From contig JACMJP010000161.1 in NCBI GenBank assembly GCA_014380545.1, positions 1 through 18,827 on the forward strand: 18,827 nt of DNA, read 5' to 3'. The notes beneath the pieces were generated by a model. It did not search any database. It was not told where the DNA came from and was given only the letters and a program-made list of their open reading frames with translations. Positions 6,878 through 15,355 of this stretch are shown piece after piece. This DNA comes from Chitinophagales bacterium. GTDB lineage: Bacteria > Bacteroidota > Bacteroidia > Chitinophagales > BACL12. How positions within the stretch are numbered: position 1 is the first letter of the stretch; each line of letters starts with the position of its first letter. A program made the translations under genes and the position numbers.

Positions 6878-8446
6878 TCAGCACTTTAATAAATCCATCA
6901 TTTCTTTTGAAAATGCATTTTCAGGATCTAATTCCAAAGCCTTTCTAATAAATTCACAAGATTTTTTATTATCTTTTTTTAATTCATAATTATATCTCGC
7001 CATATAAATATATGCATCTATTAAGTTAGCTTTATTTTTAACTGTATCCGCCTGTGCTATCTCAATATATTTATCATAGTGCGGAAATGCTAATCCTTTA
7101 AAATCAACTGTATCCATACTTGAATTTGACTTTGCCCTCCATAAATAACCATCGGGAGATGTTGGTTGTTTTTCAGCAAACACAGTAAAAGATGAATCAG
7201 CTTTCAGGTAATTGTTCATATTATAATACGCCCTACCCAAGTAAAACACATCAATAGATCCATTTCCGTATATGGAATCCTTTGCTTCAAATATTTTCGT
7301 AACATCTTCCCATTTACGCAAATTAAATAATGCTTTTCCATACTCGGAATATAGTTCAGCATTTACTGAATCACTTTGCAATCCCTGTTCGTAAAAGAAG
7401 ATTGTGCGAACTGTATCTTTATTTTGAGCAGCAAGCCTGGCAGAATAAATATAATCATTTGGATTTACTTTCTTTTCATCAATACTCCAAAACTTCATAC
7501 TTGCATCATACCCTTCTTTATAATTTTTTAATTCATAATTCGACCAACTAATAATTCTCCAGGCAATATAGTTTGTGCTATCTTTTAATAAATAATCTTT
7601 TGAACATGTAATGGCTTCATCATATTTTCCAAAAGTATATTTCAGGATACATACATCAAGTTGTGCTTCTTTATCATTATCATTTAATTCAATATATCTC
7701 ACAAATGCAGCTTCCACTTCAGAGTAACGACCTGCGTAATATAAATTTTCTCCATATTCTTTCCATGCAATTGGATTACCTGGTTCCAGTGCTAAATATT
7801 TTTCATAATTACCTGCGGATACACTAAAGAGGTGCGCATTAGAATTTATTCTTGCCATGTTCAACCATGCGGGTGAAAATTTATCATTAAAAGAAACAGC
7901 ATTTTCATATTGGCTTAATGCTTTACCTGCATCTTTATTTGCAAGATGGGCATCACCAAGGCGAAGGTAATATACCGCATTTTGTGGCGATAATGCAACT
8001 GCACCTGCTAGATAACCAATCGCTTCAGTAAGGTTTGTAGGTTTTGGAGTAACATAAGCATCACCAACTTCATACAATACCTCAGCATTTTTTGATTTTG
8101 TAACCTGCACAGCTTTATCAAAAAAAGTTTTTGCTGACGCAGCATCATTTCTTAATAATGCAAGTCTACCTCTCGATAGTAAACTGGTAAAATCCCTGTC
8201 GCCCTCAGGAATCTGGCTGTAAAATAATTTTGCAGAATCCACAATTCCTTTTTTGAAATAGATATTTCCTAGGTAATAATTAGCAGTTGCAGCCTGATCG
8301 GCGTTGCTTTTTAAAGCATTCAACACTTTAACAGCATCATTATATTTTTCAGAAACAATGAGTTGTTTTGCGTAGTCAATATTTTGTGCATGCACAAACT
8401 GAAATGCAAATAAAGCAATGAGCAATTTAAAGGTTTTAATTTTCAT
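6878..8446 (-). CDS. Secreted tetratricopeptide-repeat protein of the TonB locus
   Basis: The 522-residue protein has a signal peptide (MKIKTFKLLIALFAFQFVHAQ) and is built almost entirely of TPR units. Recognisable units include AATANYYLGNIYFKKGIVDSA, NAVYYLRLGDAHLANKDAGKA, NPIAWKEYGENLYYAGRYSEV and NAELYSEYGKALFNLRKWED; the last ends KKSCEFIRKALELDPENA. It should be a periplasmic or membrane-associated scaffold. It starts 5 nt after the PstS-like lipoprotein gene, so the two are translated from one message. I recall a similar order (ExbB, ExbD, ExbD, TonB, PstS-like, TPR) from other Bacteroidota genomes, but could not check it here. The molecular role is unknown. Confidence 0.9.
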   Translation of the reverse strand: MKIKTFKLLIALFAFQFVHAQNIDYAKQLIVSEKYNDAVKVLNALKSNADQAATANYYLGNIYFKKGIVDSAKLFYSQIPEGDRDFTSLLSRGRLALLRNDAASAKTFFDKAVQVTKSKNAEVLYEVGDAYVTPKPTNLTEAIGYLAGAVALSPQNAVYYLRLGDAHLANKDAGKALSQYENAVSFNDKFSPAWLNMARINSNAHLFSVSAGNYEKYLALEPGNPIAWKEYGENLYYAGRYSEVEAAFVRYIELNDNDKEAQLDVCILKYTFGKYDEAITCSKDYLLKDSTNYIAWRIISWSNYELKNYKEGYDASMKFWSIDEKKVNPNDYIYSARLAAQNKDTVRTIFFYEQGLQSDSVNAELYSEYGKALFNLRKWEDVTKIFEAKDSIYGNGSIDVFYLGRAYYNMNNYLKADSSFTVFAEKQPTSPDGYLWRAKSNSSMDTVDFKGLAFPHYDKYIEIAQADTVKNKANLIDAYIYMARYNYELKKDNKKSCEFIRKALELDPENAFSKEMMDLLKC

Positions 8447-8451
8447 TTTAT

Positions 8452-9417
8452 TTAATCTTCGTTTATTAAAATTTGCCGTTCCGGAATTTGAGACGGAATT
8501 AACCCTGCCTTTAAGAAAATTCGTGCCGACTTTTGTTTATAGAGGAAATTTACAAAACCCATACCCACTCTTTCCGAAATATTTCCTACCACAACGTTAA
8601 TTGGTCTAACCAATGGATATTCTTTAGTGGCAATTGTACTTTGTGATAATTCAGCAATCATTCTTACGCCTGTGGTATCAGTATGCACAACTTTTAAAAT
8701 TTTTATTTCTTTCAGGATATCCTTCACGACAGGATCATCATTATCACTTAATTGAGCGAAAGATAAAAATCCTATTGCATTTTTATCAGTTTTCAAATAT
8801 TGCATGAATGCTTCCAAACTATCTACGGCAAACATATTCTGTGTGGATGGTTGTTGTAATCCTGTTGTATTAAAAAGATATGCTAAAGTACCTGATTTTG
8901 CATTCTCAAAAATAAATTTTGTGTCAGTATATTTATTTTTTACACCTGCACTACTGTTTTGGATGAAAGCATCAAGATCAAAAATGCTATCAGGCATTTC
9001 CGTGCTGGCGATAACGGCAATAGCCTCATATGCAATAATGTTTTGTTTTGGTCTTAGTCCCTGCGTAATGGAAGCATTATTTAACTCAGCCTCACTTAAA
9101 TTCCTTCCAATCATCATGAGTTGGATGGAATCCTTTAAAAAAAGATCTATAGCATCCTGTTCGGTTACATAGCTTGCTTCAATATCTGTGCTGTCAAAAA
9201 CATTTTCATAACTTTTAATTAATTCATCTGTAAGTGATTTGTAGTTCTCATCACAGGTAATTTGTGCAGCACCAAAATTGTATTCGAAATCAGATAGCTT
9301 ATTATTTTCTTTTTGTTTGCATGCTGCTGAAAAAAGGATCAACATGAAAAAAAAATAACCAATACAATTTTTACATTGGTATGCTGCAAATATGTTATTT
9401 ATCTTTCCTGATCTCAT
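8452..9417 (-). CDS. PstS-like substrate-binding lipoprotein
   Basis: The 321-residue protein has a lipoprotein signal ending FSAAC (Cys about 33) and a PBP_like_2 (PstS-type) fold. Supporting motifs are the SGT of NAKSGTLAYLFNTTG (about 172-186), AIGFLSFAQL (about 214-223), YPLVRPINVVV (about 267-277) and the C-terminal FVNFLYKQKSARIFLKAGLIP. PstS proteins deliver phosphate to an ABC importer, but no pstCAB genes are present. The gene overlaps the small membrane protein by 23 nt and is followed 5 nt later by a TPR gene. A link with the TonB machinery is more likely than classical phosphate import. The ligand is unknown. A GGAGG 7 nt before the ATG lies inside the upstream coding sequence. 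Confidence 0.85.
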   Translation of the reverse strand: MRSGKINNIFAAYQCKNCIGYFFFMLILFSAACKQKENNKLSDFEYNFGAAQITCDENYKSLTDELIKSYENVFDSTDIEASYVTEQDAIDLFLKDSIQLMMIGRNLSEAELNNASITQGLRPKQNIIAYEAIAVIASTEMPDSIFDLDAFIQNSSAGVKNKYTDTKFIFENAKSGTLAYLFNTTGLQQPSTQNMFAVDSLEAFMQYLKTDKNAIGFLSFAQLSDNDDPVVKDILKEIKILKVVHTDTTGVRMIAELSQSTIATKEYPLVRPINVVVGNISERVGMGFVNFLYKQKSARIFLKAGLIPSQIPERQILINED

Positions 9418-9604
9418 TTATTAACCTCCATGTTCTGAATAGGCCGTACACCAATAATAATGCACCTAATGCCCTGCTCCAAATTTCATCTAAAAAATTA
9501 ATGGTTTCAGGTTTAGCAGTTAAAAATATGCCGAGCATAAGATATACTATTGATGCAAGTGACTTTAATAAAAAGAGCGGGCTTGTAAAAATTGATCGTT
9601 TCAT
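9395..9604 (-). CDS. Small two-helix membrane protein
   Basis: The 69-residue protein has two hydrophobic segments (about 9-30 and 44-60) separated by a short polar stretch, and a basic C-terminal end (RTWRLINEIRKDK). The second helix reads RALGALLLVYGLFRTWR. It overlaps the next gene by 23 nt, which supports it as a real translated gene. The start lies only 7 nt beyond the T-run of a terminator-like hairpin, so its expression may depend on read-through or on a promoter inside tonB. No function is known to me. Confidence 0.7.
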   Translation of the reverse strand: MKRSIFTSPLFLLKSLASIVYLMLGIFLTAKPETINFLDEIWSRALGALLLVYGLFRTWRLINEIRKDK

Positions 9605-9610
9605 TGTAAT

Positions 9611-9642
9611 AAAAAAAACTGCATATAAGGCTATGCAGTTTT
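9611..9642 (-). terminator. Terminator between tonB and the downstream genes
   Basis: Arms 9615-9625 and 9632-9642 are perfect 11-bp complements (AAAACTGCATA/TATGCAGTTTT) around a 6-nt loop. On the minus strand a run of eight T follows. It lies 22 nt after the tonB stop codon and just before the small membrane protein start. Confidence 0.85.
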
Positions 9643-9664
9643 AGCTTAATTAAATTGTATCTTA

Positions 9665-10477
9665 TTAATTTGTATTCAATTTGAACTGAACAGGTAATGT
9701 ATAACTTACACGAACTTCCTTACCCTGTTGTTTTCCTGCTTTCCATTTAGGCATTGATTTTACTGCCCGGATGGCTTCCTGATCAAGCAATCCATCTACG
9801 CCTCTTTTTACCTGAACATCAGTTATAGATCCATCTTTCTCAACTACAAACTGAACATATACTTTTCCTTCAATTCCATTATCTCTCGCAATCTTTGGAT
9901 ATTTTACGTTTTTGTAAAGCCAGTCGTATAAAGCTTTTTCACCACCCGGAAATTCAGGCATCTGTTCAGCTACATTAAAAATTTTCTTTTCATCAACCAC
10001 AGGTGCGTCAGAAACAGTAATAGTTGGTTCTTCAACAATAAGATCTGCATTTGGATCACCTTCCTGGGTAACAGTTGCAATTTCATCTTCAATATCTTCA
10101 ATTGCTATAATAGTATCTTCATCAGCAACTAATTCATCTTTCAGGGCCTGGTATTCCACAAATCTTACGGTTGGTCTTGTAGGGGGAGGAGGAGGTGGTG
10201 GTGGTGGTGGCGGTGGCGCTGCTTCATCTAAAGGTGGTGGTGCTTCCAATGTTACTGTTGTAATAATCTCATCATCTTCTCCTTTGTTAAGAAAAGATAA
10301 GTTTGCATATGTAAGGCCGGTAAATACAACTGCAAAACCTGTTGCCCACATTAATCCCCGGAGTGTATTCTTATTCAAAATTTGTCTCAGGAAATAAGCC
10401 CCGTAGCTTTTGTTGCGATCGTCAAAAACGATCTCATCCATTGAAGCTGTTAAGTATTTTTTATTATCGTCCATCAT
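9665..10477 (-). CDS. tonB: Energy transducer TonB
   Basis: The 270-residue protein has the cytoplasmic N-terminus seen in Bacteroidota TonB proteins (ASMDEIVFDDRNKSYGAYFLR), a single transmembrane helix (about 41-62), a proline-rich periplasmic part with 12 consecutive prolines at 88-99, an acidic stretch, and a TonB C-terminal domain (about 175-268; MPEFPGGEKALYDWL, YPKIARDNGIEGKVYVQFVV, MPKWKAGKQQGK). TonB passes the proton-motive energy captured by ExbB/ExbD to outer-membrane receptors. It follows the second exbD by 76 nt, where a long-looped inverted repeat is present, and is itself followed by a terminator. Two consecutive ATG codons begin the frame; either may be used. Confidence 0.96.
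   Translation of the reverse strand: MMDDNKKYLTASMDEIVFDDRNKSYGAYFLRQILNKNTLRGLMWATGFAVVFTGLTYANLSFLNKGEDDEIITTVTLEAPPPLDEAAPPPPPPPPPPPPTRPTVRFVEYQALKDELVADEDTIIAIEDIEDEIATVTQEGDPNADLIVEEPTITVSDAPVVDEKKIFNVAEQMPEFPGGEKALYDWLYKNVKYPKIARDNGIEGKVYVQFVVEKDGSITDVQVKRGVDGLLDQEAIRAVKSMPKWKAGKQQGKEVRVSYTLPVQFKLNTN
10181..10216 (-). repeat. Polyproline-coding tract in tonB
   Basis: Twelve consecutive Pro codons, mostly CCA then CCT, form a near-perfect triplet repeat (GGT/GGA on the plus strand). Length changes in units of three bases would alter the periplasmic spacer without breaking the frame. Translation of such a run usually needs elongation factor P. Confidence 0.85.
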
Positions 10478-10481
10478 AATA

Positions 10482-10537
10482 TTATGGATTTAAGGTTTTT
10501 ATTTTTTCCTGATGCTGTTATTTTGAATAATCCATAA
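10482..10537. repeat. Inverted repeat in the exbD-tonB gap
   Basis: TTATGGATT (10482-10490) and AATCCATAA (10529-10537) are perfect 9-bp complements separated by 38 nt. In the mRNA this could form a long-looped hairpin just upstream of the tonB start. The role is not known. Confidence 0.4.
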
Positions 10538-10553
10538 ATGCATTAAAATTATT

Positions 10554-11138
10554 TTATTGAACTGGTTCAGTGACTATTTCAGGTATCCTCGAAGGATCTA
10601 ATACACCTCCATTTGCAATTGCTTCTTCCTCCAATGGTGAAATATCCTGTATAGCGTATCGCTTTGTGGCAGTAATATCCATCTCATCAAGAATATCTAC
10701 CATGTTTTTATAATTTGCATCATCGGTCATTTTAATAATGCAAATCATTTTATCCGAAGATTCATATTTTTTTTCAACTTCCTTCTGTTTGTCGTAAACA
10801 ACTTGCCTGATACCTTCAGGAGAATAATTTGTTGTTTTCATATCAAAAACAACTATTCCGTTATAATACCAGATCTTATCGTTTTTATCTAAAATTACAT
10901 TGAGTACCCATCCTTCTTTCACATCTTCCTTATCTTTTTCTTCAGTTTTTTTAGGCATATTTAATTCCATTGCCTTTGGCTTCGCTAGTGTTGTAGTAAG
11001 CATGAAAAATGATATTAATAAAAAAGCAAGATCAACCATTGGTGTAAAATCCACCCGGGTTGACATTTTTTTACTTCTTACTTTACCTTTACCATGTTTA
11101 CCATGACTCCCTTTCTCAGGGGTTTGAATATCTGCCAT
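10554..11138 (-). CDS. exbD: ExbD biopolymer transporter (second copy)
   Basis: The 194-residue protein has a basic, Gly/His/Lys-rich cytoplasmic N-terminus (about 9-28), one transmembrane helix (about 33-53) and a periplasmic domain. The proton-path aspartate is D36 in FTPMVDLAFLLISFFML, matching D25 of E. coli ExbD. With ExbB it forms the proton-driven motor that powers TonB. It starts 13 nt after the other exbD. The two ExbD proteins differ clearly in sequence and probably have distinct positions or roles in the complex. The periplasmic part is longer than the roughly 140-residue E. coli protein. Confidence 0.94.
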   Translation of the reverse strand: MADIQTPEKGSHGKHGKGKVRSKKMSTRVDFTPMVDLAFLLISFFMLTTTLAKPKAMELNMPKKTEEKDKEDVKEGWVLNVILDKNDKIWYYNGIVVFDMKTTNYSPEGIRQVVYDKQKEVEKKYESSDKMICIIKMTDDANYKNMVDILDEMDITATKRYAIQDISPLEEEAIANGGVLDPSRIPEIVTEPVQ

Positions 11139-11151
11139 AATATATTATTTT

Positions 11152-11796
11152 TTATTCAGGTTTCACTGCTTCACCCGATCCTTCCAATGAAGTGATCAGG
11201 TTAAAAGTATTTACATTCACCGTTTCATTTGTGAGTGTTTTAATTACTTCCTGAATTGTTTTAATATTTGATTTACTATCTCCTTTTATAGCTACTCTCA
11301 TATTCGGATTTGCATATCGCCCTGCCATTATCCAATCCTGCAATTGATTATTACTTGAATCAATAGGTATGCCTGGCATTTGTTCCCCGGTTAACGATTG
11401 TATATAATCATTCCCTTTTGTTAGTATGTCAGGTAATTGCTGTACATCAAAACCCATCATTTCAATATTAGCAAATTCAGTTTTTTGTTGTTCAGATAAA
11501 TTTTTTAATACAGGATATTTATCCCCATACTTTTCTATCATATTATTCAAGGAAGTGCTCTTCAATTCAAGGCTGCTTAAAGAATAAAACACTTTTCCTT
11601 CTTTATCAACTGAAATAGTCATAAGCGGATCAGGCAATATAAGTTCTGATCTTGAAGTAGGCGTATCAATAATTACAGGCTGATGCGGGCGAAACTTGGC
11701 TGTCAGGATAAAGAATGTAAGCAGCAGGAATGATACGTCAGTCATTGCTGTCATGTCTATAGCTGTACTTTTTCTTGGTAATTTTATTCTTGGCAT
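11152..11796 (-). CDS. exbD: ExbD biopolymer transporter (first copy, extended)
   Basis: The 214-residue protein begins MPRIKLPRKSTAIDMTAMTDVSFLLLTFFIL; D20 in the transmembrane helix (about 15-33) matches the proton-carrying aspartate of ExbD. The periplasmic domain is enlarged by a segment at about 75-155 (EKYGDKYPVLKNL to LQDWIMAGRYAN). A final ExbD-like part reads MRVAIKGDSKSNIKTIQEVI. It lies 31 nt after exbB and 13 nt before the other exbD. Two unlike ExbD proteins per TonB locus are usual in Bacteroidota. Confidence 0.94.
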   Translation of the reverse strand: MPRIKLPRKSTAIDMTAMTDVSFLLLTFFILTAKFRPHQPVIIDTPTSRSELILPDPLMTISVDKEGKVFYSLSSLELKSTSLNNMIEKYGDKYPVLKNLSEQQKTEFANIEMMGFDVQQLPDILTKGNDYIQSLTGEQMPGIPIDSSNNQLQDWIMAGRYANPNMRVAIKGDSKSNIKTIQEVIKTLTNETVNVNTFNLITSLEGSGEAVKPE

Positions 11797-11827
11797 TTTT
11801 TAATGCTTTAGTTGCTTTTTATAATAT

Positions 11828-12634
11828 TTACTTCTCTTTTGCAGCAAATGTTTGAGATATACTGAAACCCATCTCATCAATACCGTAAGTTAATTTATCA
11901 ATCATTCCTGTAAATACGTTATAACCTATAATTGCAAAAGCTGAAGTTCCAATTCCGATAGCAGTGTTAATAAGTGCTTCAGAAATACCTGCAGATAATG
12001 CTGCTGGGTCAGGTGAACCTGTGGTAGCAAGTGCTGCAAAAGCTCTGATCATCCCGATTACTGTTCCGAGAAGGGCGATCAAAGTACCAATGGAAGCAAT
12101 GGTTGCGAGAATTGGTAAATGGCGCTCCAAAGCAGGCATTTCCAATGCTGTTGCTTCTTCTATTTCTTTGCTGATATTTAATACTTTCTGCTCCATTGTC
12201 GCCTCTCTATCCATTTTCATTTCTGCATATTTATGTAAACCTGCATTCACAACGTTTGCGACAGAGCCCTGTTGTTTGTCGCATTCCTTTAATGCTGAAT
12301 CAATATCTCCATTGCTTAAATGGTATTTAACCTTTTGAAGGAAACTTTCAACCGAACCTTTCCCTTTCGCTTTAGAAATAGTGAGTGCCCTTTCGATACT
12401 GAATACTACCATCGTTAGGAAAATACCGAAGAGTATCGGTACGATAAATCCTCCTTTATAGATAATACCAAGGAAATTACCCTGAAGCGGATGGCCCAAT
12501 TCGTCAAAATTCTTATCTGCTCCGCATACAAATCGCCAGAACAAGAATCCAATAATAATATTGATGATAATAACGACGATCGGCAGGTAACCTGAACTAC
12601 TTTTCTTTTGAGGTTTTTTTGCTGTTTGGCTCAT
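11828..12634 (-). CDS. exbB: ExbB/TolQ/MotA-family proton channel
   Basis: The 268-residue protein has four hydrophobic segments: an extra N-terminal one (about 16-37), then the three typical ExbB helices (about 61-82, 172-197 and 218-240). A large cytoplasmic part (about 83-170) lies between the second and third, with ALEMPALERHLPILATIASIGTLIALLGTVIGMIRAF as the family core. With the ExbD proteins it makes the inner-membrane channel that drives TonB. It is the first gene of the operon and has a good promoter 40-70 nt upstream. The ExbB call is favoured over TolQ or MotA because exbD, exbD and tonB follow. Confidence 0.96.
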   Translation of the reverse strand: MSQTAKKPQKKSSSGYLPIVVIIINIIIGFLFWRFVCGADKNFDELGHPLQGNFLGIIYKGGFIVPILFGIFLTMVVFSIERALTISKAKGKGSVESFLQKVKYHLSNGDIDSALKECDKQQGSVANVVNAGLHKYAEMKMDREATMEQKVLNISKEIEEATALEMPALERHLPILATIASIGTLIALLGTVIGMIRAFAALATTGSPDPAALSAGISEALINTAIGIGTSAFAIIGYNVFTGMIDKLTYGIDEMGFSISQTFAAKEK

Positions 12635-12676
12635 ACAATTTGATTTTTAAACTTATTGAATTTTTAAGTTGAATGG

Positions 12677-12705
12677 CAAATATATGCTAATTTTTAACAA
12701 ACAAA
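12677..12705 (-). promoter_or_regulatory. Promoter of the exbB-exbD-exbD-tonB operon
   Basis: On the minus strand TTTG (12702-12705), a 17-nt spacer and TATATTTG (12677-12684) match the Bacteroidota -33/-7 consensus exactly. The transcript would begin near 12670, with a leader of about 35 nt before exbB. The rest of the 276-nt gap upstream shows only the receptor terminator and no gene. Confidence 0.75.
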
Positions 12706-12860
12706 AGTTCATTGCTAAAAGATTACTAATCAATGCTAATTATTTTTAATCTTTCAGGATGCTTAACACAGCTTGCCTTGTTACCAGCCTGAAACTCCAG
12801 ATGTGGGCACTATATTACTTCCATATGTTGGTTTTACCATAGTTTGACATTACTCCAAAA

Positions 12861-12887
12861 TAAAAGCAGCCCGCTGAGGAGCTGCTT
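12861..12887 (-). terminator. Terminator after the outer-membrane receptor gene
   Basis: AAGCAGC (12864-12870) and GCTGCTT (12881-12887) form a 7-bp GC-rich stem with a 10-nt loop. On the minus strand it is followed by TTTTATTTT. It lies 24 nt after the receptor stop codon. Confidence 0.75.
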
Positions 12888-12910
12888 CTATTCTTAACAT
12901 ACTATTAATA

Positions 12911-15355
12911 CTATCCGTTACGACCTCCAAAATTTACTCTTCTTTCTTCTTCACTCTTTTGTTCCTGCATCATATTTTGCATTGCATCGCCAAAGCGCCA
13001 GCTCAAAGAAATTCCTGCAATTCTTGAAATGGGTTTAAAAGTATATGTTGAACTGAATGTTTCATCAACAAATTCATTCGTGAATTTCATGCTGTTGAAA
13101 ATATCTTTCACATTGATATTCACAGATAATTTATCATTGATAAATGATTTTTTAATTCCTGCATCAACAGAATAAAACCCATCAAAGTATCCCTGCGGGT
13201 TTGTAGAAGGCGACATATAATTTCCTGTTAACTGAAATGATGTGTTCTTCCAGAACTTAATTGTCGCACTTGCATAAGTGGATGCTGAAATTTTTGAATC
13301 AAGATCAACTCCGCTCAATTCATTATCAATTGAGTTTTGATATACTGACAGATTTAATAAAAGATCAAACCATTTTGTAACCGGACTCTGTATCATAAAT
13401 GAAGCTCCAACATTTGTTTGATTATTCACATTTTTAACAGTAAGGTAATAAACTCCATCGCCTGCATATTCAAAATACTGAGTGAAAATATTATCCATAT
13501 CCTGGTAAAAAATACTTGCCATAAGATAATGCTTCATCTGAATGAATTTAGAATAACTCAAAGACAATGAATTAGTATAATAGGGTTTAAGATCAGGATT
13601 CCCGGTAAACCAGGTGTAAGGAGTTGATTTATCAACGAAAGGATTTAACCACTGATATACAGGGCGTTCAATTCTGCGGCTGTAATCAAAACTTAATTCT
13701 CCACCTTTCTTTAATGTATATTTTAAATTTCCGCTTGGAAAAAAATCAATATAGTCATCGCTTTTTGCAGCGGCTGCTGTTGCGCTTTCTGTATTGATAT
13801 TTGTGTATTCGCTTCTTAAACCAAGAGTATAATTTAATTTTTTAATTGCACCTGAAAAAGAAATATATGCGGCACTTACATTTTCCTGATACCTAAAATC
13901 ATTACTTACGGTTGAATCATTTATCCATTCTCCGCTAATAATGTCTATTACCTGCGCATGTAAATTATTTTCTGTTGAGGTAAATGTATTTTTTAATCCT
14001 AATTCCAGTTTTGAAGTTTCTTTTATTGGCAATACATAATCAATTTTACCAGTGTAAATATCCACTCCAAAATCTGTAGCATCATTTCTTGTTGAAGTAA
14101 GCCCTTCAATCATATTACCATCTGCATCAAAGAAATTAGTTTCTGAAGGGATGGTATTATTATGACTGTAATGGGAATAGTTTGCATCAAAATTCACATC
14201 TTCGCCCTGTTTTGCGAATTTTTTAATGTAGTGGAGATTGCCTGAGTAATTATCGCCATCATAATTATAATCTAATATTGAATTATAGCTTCCACTAACG
14301 GTTCCGTCAATATATTTTGCATACAATACGTCATTAATTCCGAAAGAACCATTATCATTTCCATAACTCACACTTCCACCTACTGTATTTTTTTCATTGA
14401 TAATATAATCTAAACCTATTTTCCCAAGATGATTGTCTGCTGCTCCATCCTGTGTAAATACTTCATCATATAGATACAGCGGTTCAGGATTTAAATAATT
14501 TTCACGATGACCATTGGCGGTGCTCTCAAAATAATTATGATTGAAATTATAACTTGCATTAAAACGGATTTTTTCAGAATTCGAAAAATAATTTCCGCCA
14601 ACATTCCAGCTTCCTAATGTTTCAGCCCCGGCATTTAAAGTTCCATTTTTTCCGGATGCTTTTGTTTGTTTTGTTTTTAAATTAATAATACCGGCACTTC
14701 CGGCTGCATCATATTTTGCACCGGGTGTTGTAATAACTTCAACAGCAGAGATCATATTAGCAGGAAGCTGCTTTAAAAAATTTGTGAGATCATCACCGCT
14801 TAAATTTAATGGGACATCATCAATCATCACATTAATTCCTGTATTGCCTCTGATAGAAACATGTTCGTCTTTATCAACTATAATATTAGGTACACCCTTC
14901 ATCATATCTAGCACAGTGCTGTTTGCATTTGTTAAAACCTGGTCGGCATGATAAACTATTCCACCGGGTATTGTTTCAACTATCTTTTTTTCTCCCACAA
15001 CAGTAATTGCATTCAATGCATTGTCTGAAGTCTGCAATGCGATAATGCCAATATCAATTGAATTATTATTCACAGAAAATTTTTCAGAGAAATGGTCAGC
15101 ATATCCAATAAAAGAAATTTTTGTGATATAATTTCCAGCTGTAATTTCTTGTAGCAGAAAACTTCCGGTACTATCAGTAAGTGTTCCTCCGGCAATGGAA
15201 GAGTCAGCAGCATTTAATAAGGAGACAGTAGCAAACTCAATTGGCAATTGTGTTTGTTTATCGGAAATTTCCCCCTTTAATGTGCCGTTATTCTGAGCAA
15301 AAGTAAAAGAGGAGATAAAAAATGTGATGATGAGTGTAAGGTTGAGTTCTTTCAT
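12911..15355 (-). CDS. TonB-dependent-receptor-like outer-membrane beta-barrel protein
   Basis: The 814-residue protein has a signal peptide (about 1-20), a CarboxypepD_reg-like beta-sandwich (about 24-105; GTLKGEISDKQTQLPIEFATVSL), a plug domain (about 120-228; IPGGIVYHADQVL, NIIVDKDEHVSIRGNTGINVMIDD, GAKYDAAGSAGIINL) and a PF14905-type barrel to about 790. After the last strand (ISLSWRFGDA) a hydrophilic tail ends RRVNFGGRNG, as is common in this family. It should sit in the outer membrane and take up or sense a ligand with energy from TonB; the ligand is unknown. It is transcribed divergently from a LytS/LytTR pair across a 206-nt gap with shared repeat elements, and ends at its own terminator. 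Confidence 0.93.
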   Translation of the reverse strand: MKELNLTLIITFFISSFTFAQNNGTLKGEISDKQTQLPIEFATVSLLNAADSSIAGGTLTDSTGSFLLQEITAGNYITKISFIGYADHFSEKFSVNNNSIDIGIIALQTSDNALNAITVVGEKKIVETIPGGIVYHADQVLTNANSTVLDMMKGVPNIIVDKDEHVSIRGNTGINVMIDDVPLNLSGDDLTNFLKQLPANMISAVEVITTPGAKYDAAGSAGIINLKTKQTKASGKNGTLNAGAETLGSWNVGGNYFSNSEKIRFNASYNFNHNYFESTANGHRENYLNPEPLYLYDEVFTQDGAADNHLGKIGLDYIINEKNTVGGSVSYGNDNGSFGINDVLYAKYIDGTVSGSYNSILDYNYDGDNYSGNLHYIKKFAKQGEDVNFDANYSHYSHNNTIPSETNFFDADGNMIEGLTSTRNDATDFGVDIYTGKIDYVLPIKETSKLELGLKNTFTSTENNLHAQVIDIISGEWINDSTVSNDFRYQENVSAAYISFSGAIKKLNYTLGLRSEYTNINTESATAAAAKSDDYIDFFPSGNLKYTLKKGGELSFDYSRRIERPVYQWLNPFVDKSTPYTWFTGNPDLKPYYTNSLSLSYSKFIQMKHYLMASIFYQDMDNIFTQYFEYAGDGVYYLTVKNVNNQTNVGASFMIQSPVTKWFDLLLNLSVYQNSIDNELSGVDLDSKISASTYASATIKFWKNTSFQLTGNYMSPSTNPQGYFDGFYSVDAGIKKSFINDKLSVNINVKDIFNSMKFTNEFVDETFSSTYTFKPISRIAGISLSWRFGDAMQNMMQEQKSEEERRVNFGGRNG

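Noticed and set aside
9418..9429. GGAGG before the PstS-like gene as a second regulatory SD
   Set aside because: It lies within the small membrane protein gene and encodes Trp-Arg, so coding constraint explains it; I do not treat it as evidence for SD-driven control.
10181..10216. Phase-variable frameshift tract in tonB
   Set aside because: The tract is a triplet repeat, so slippage by whole units keeps the frame; no homopolymer long enough for on/off switching is present.
12706..12860. Gene or RNA in the gap between exbB and the receptor gene
   Set aside because: No ORF of useful length and no stable structured element apart from the receptor terminator; only a repeated ATGCTAATT and ordinary AT-rich sequence were seen.
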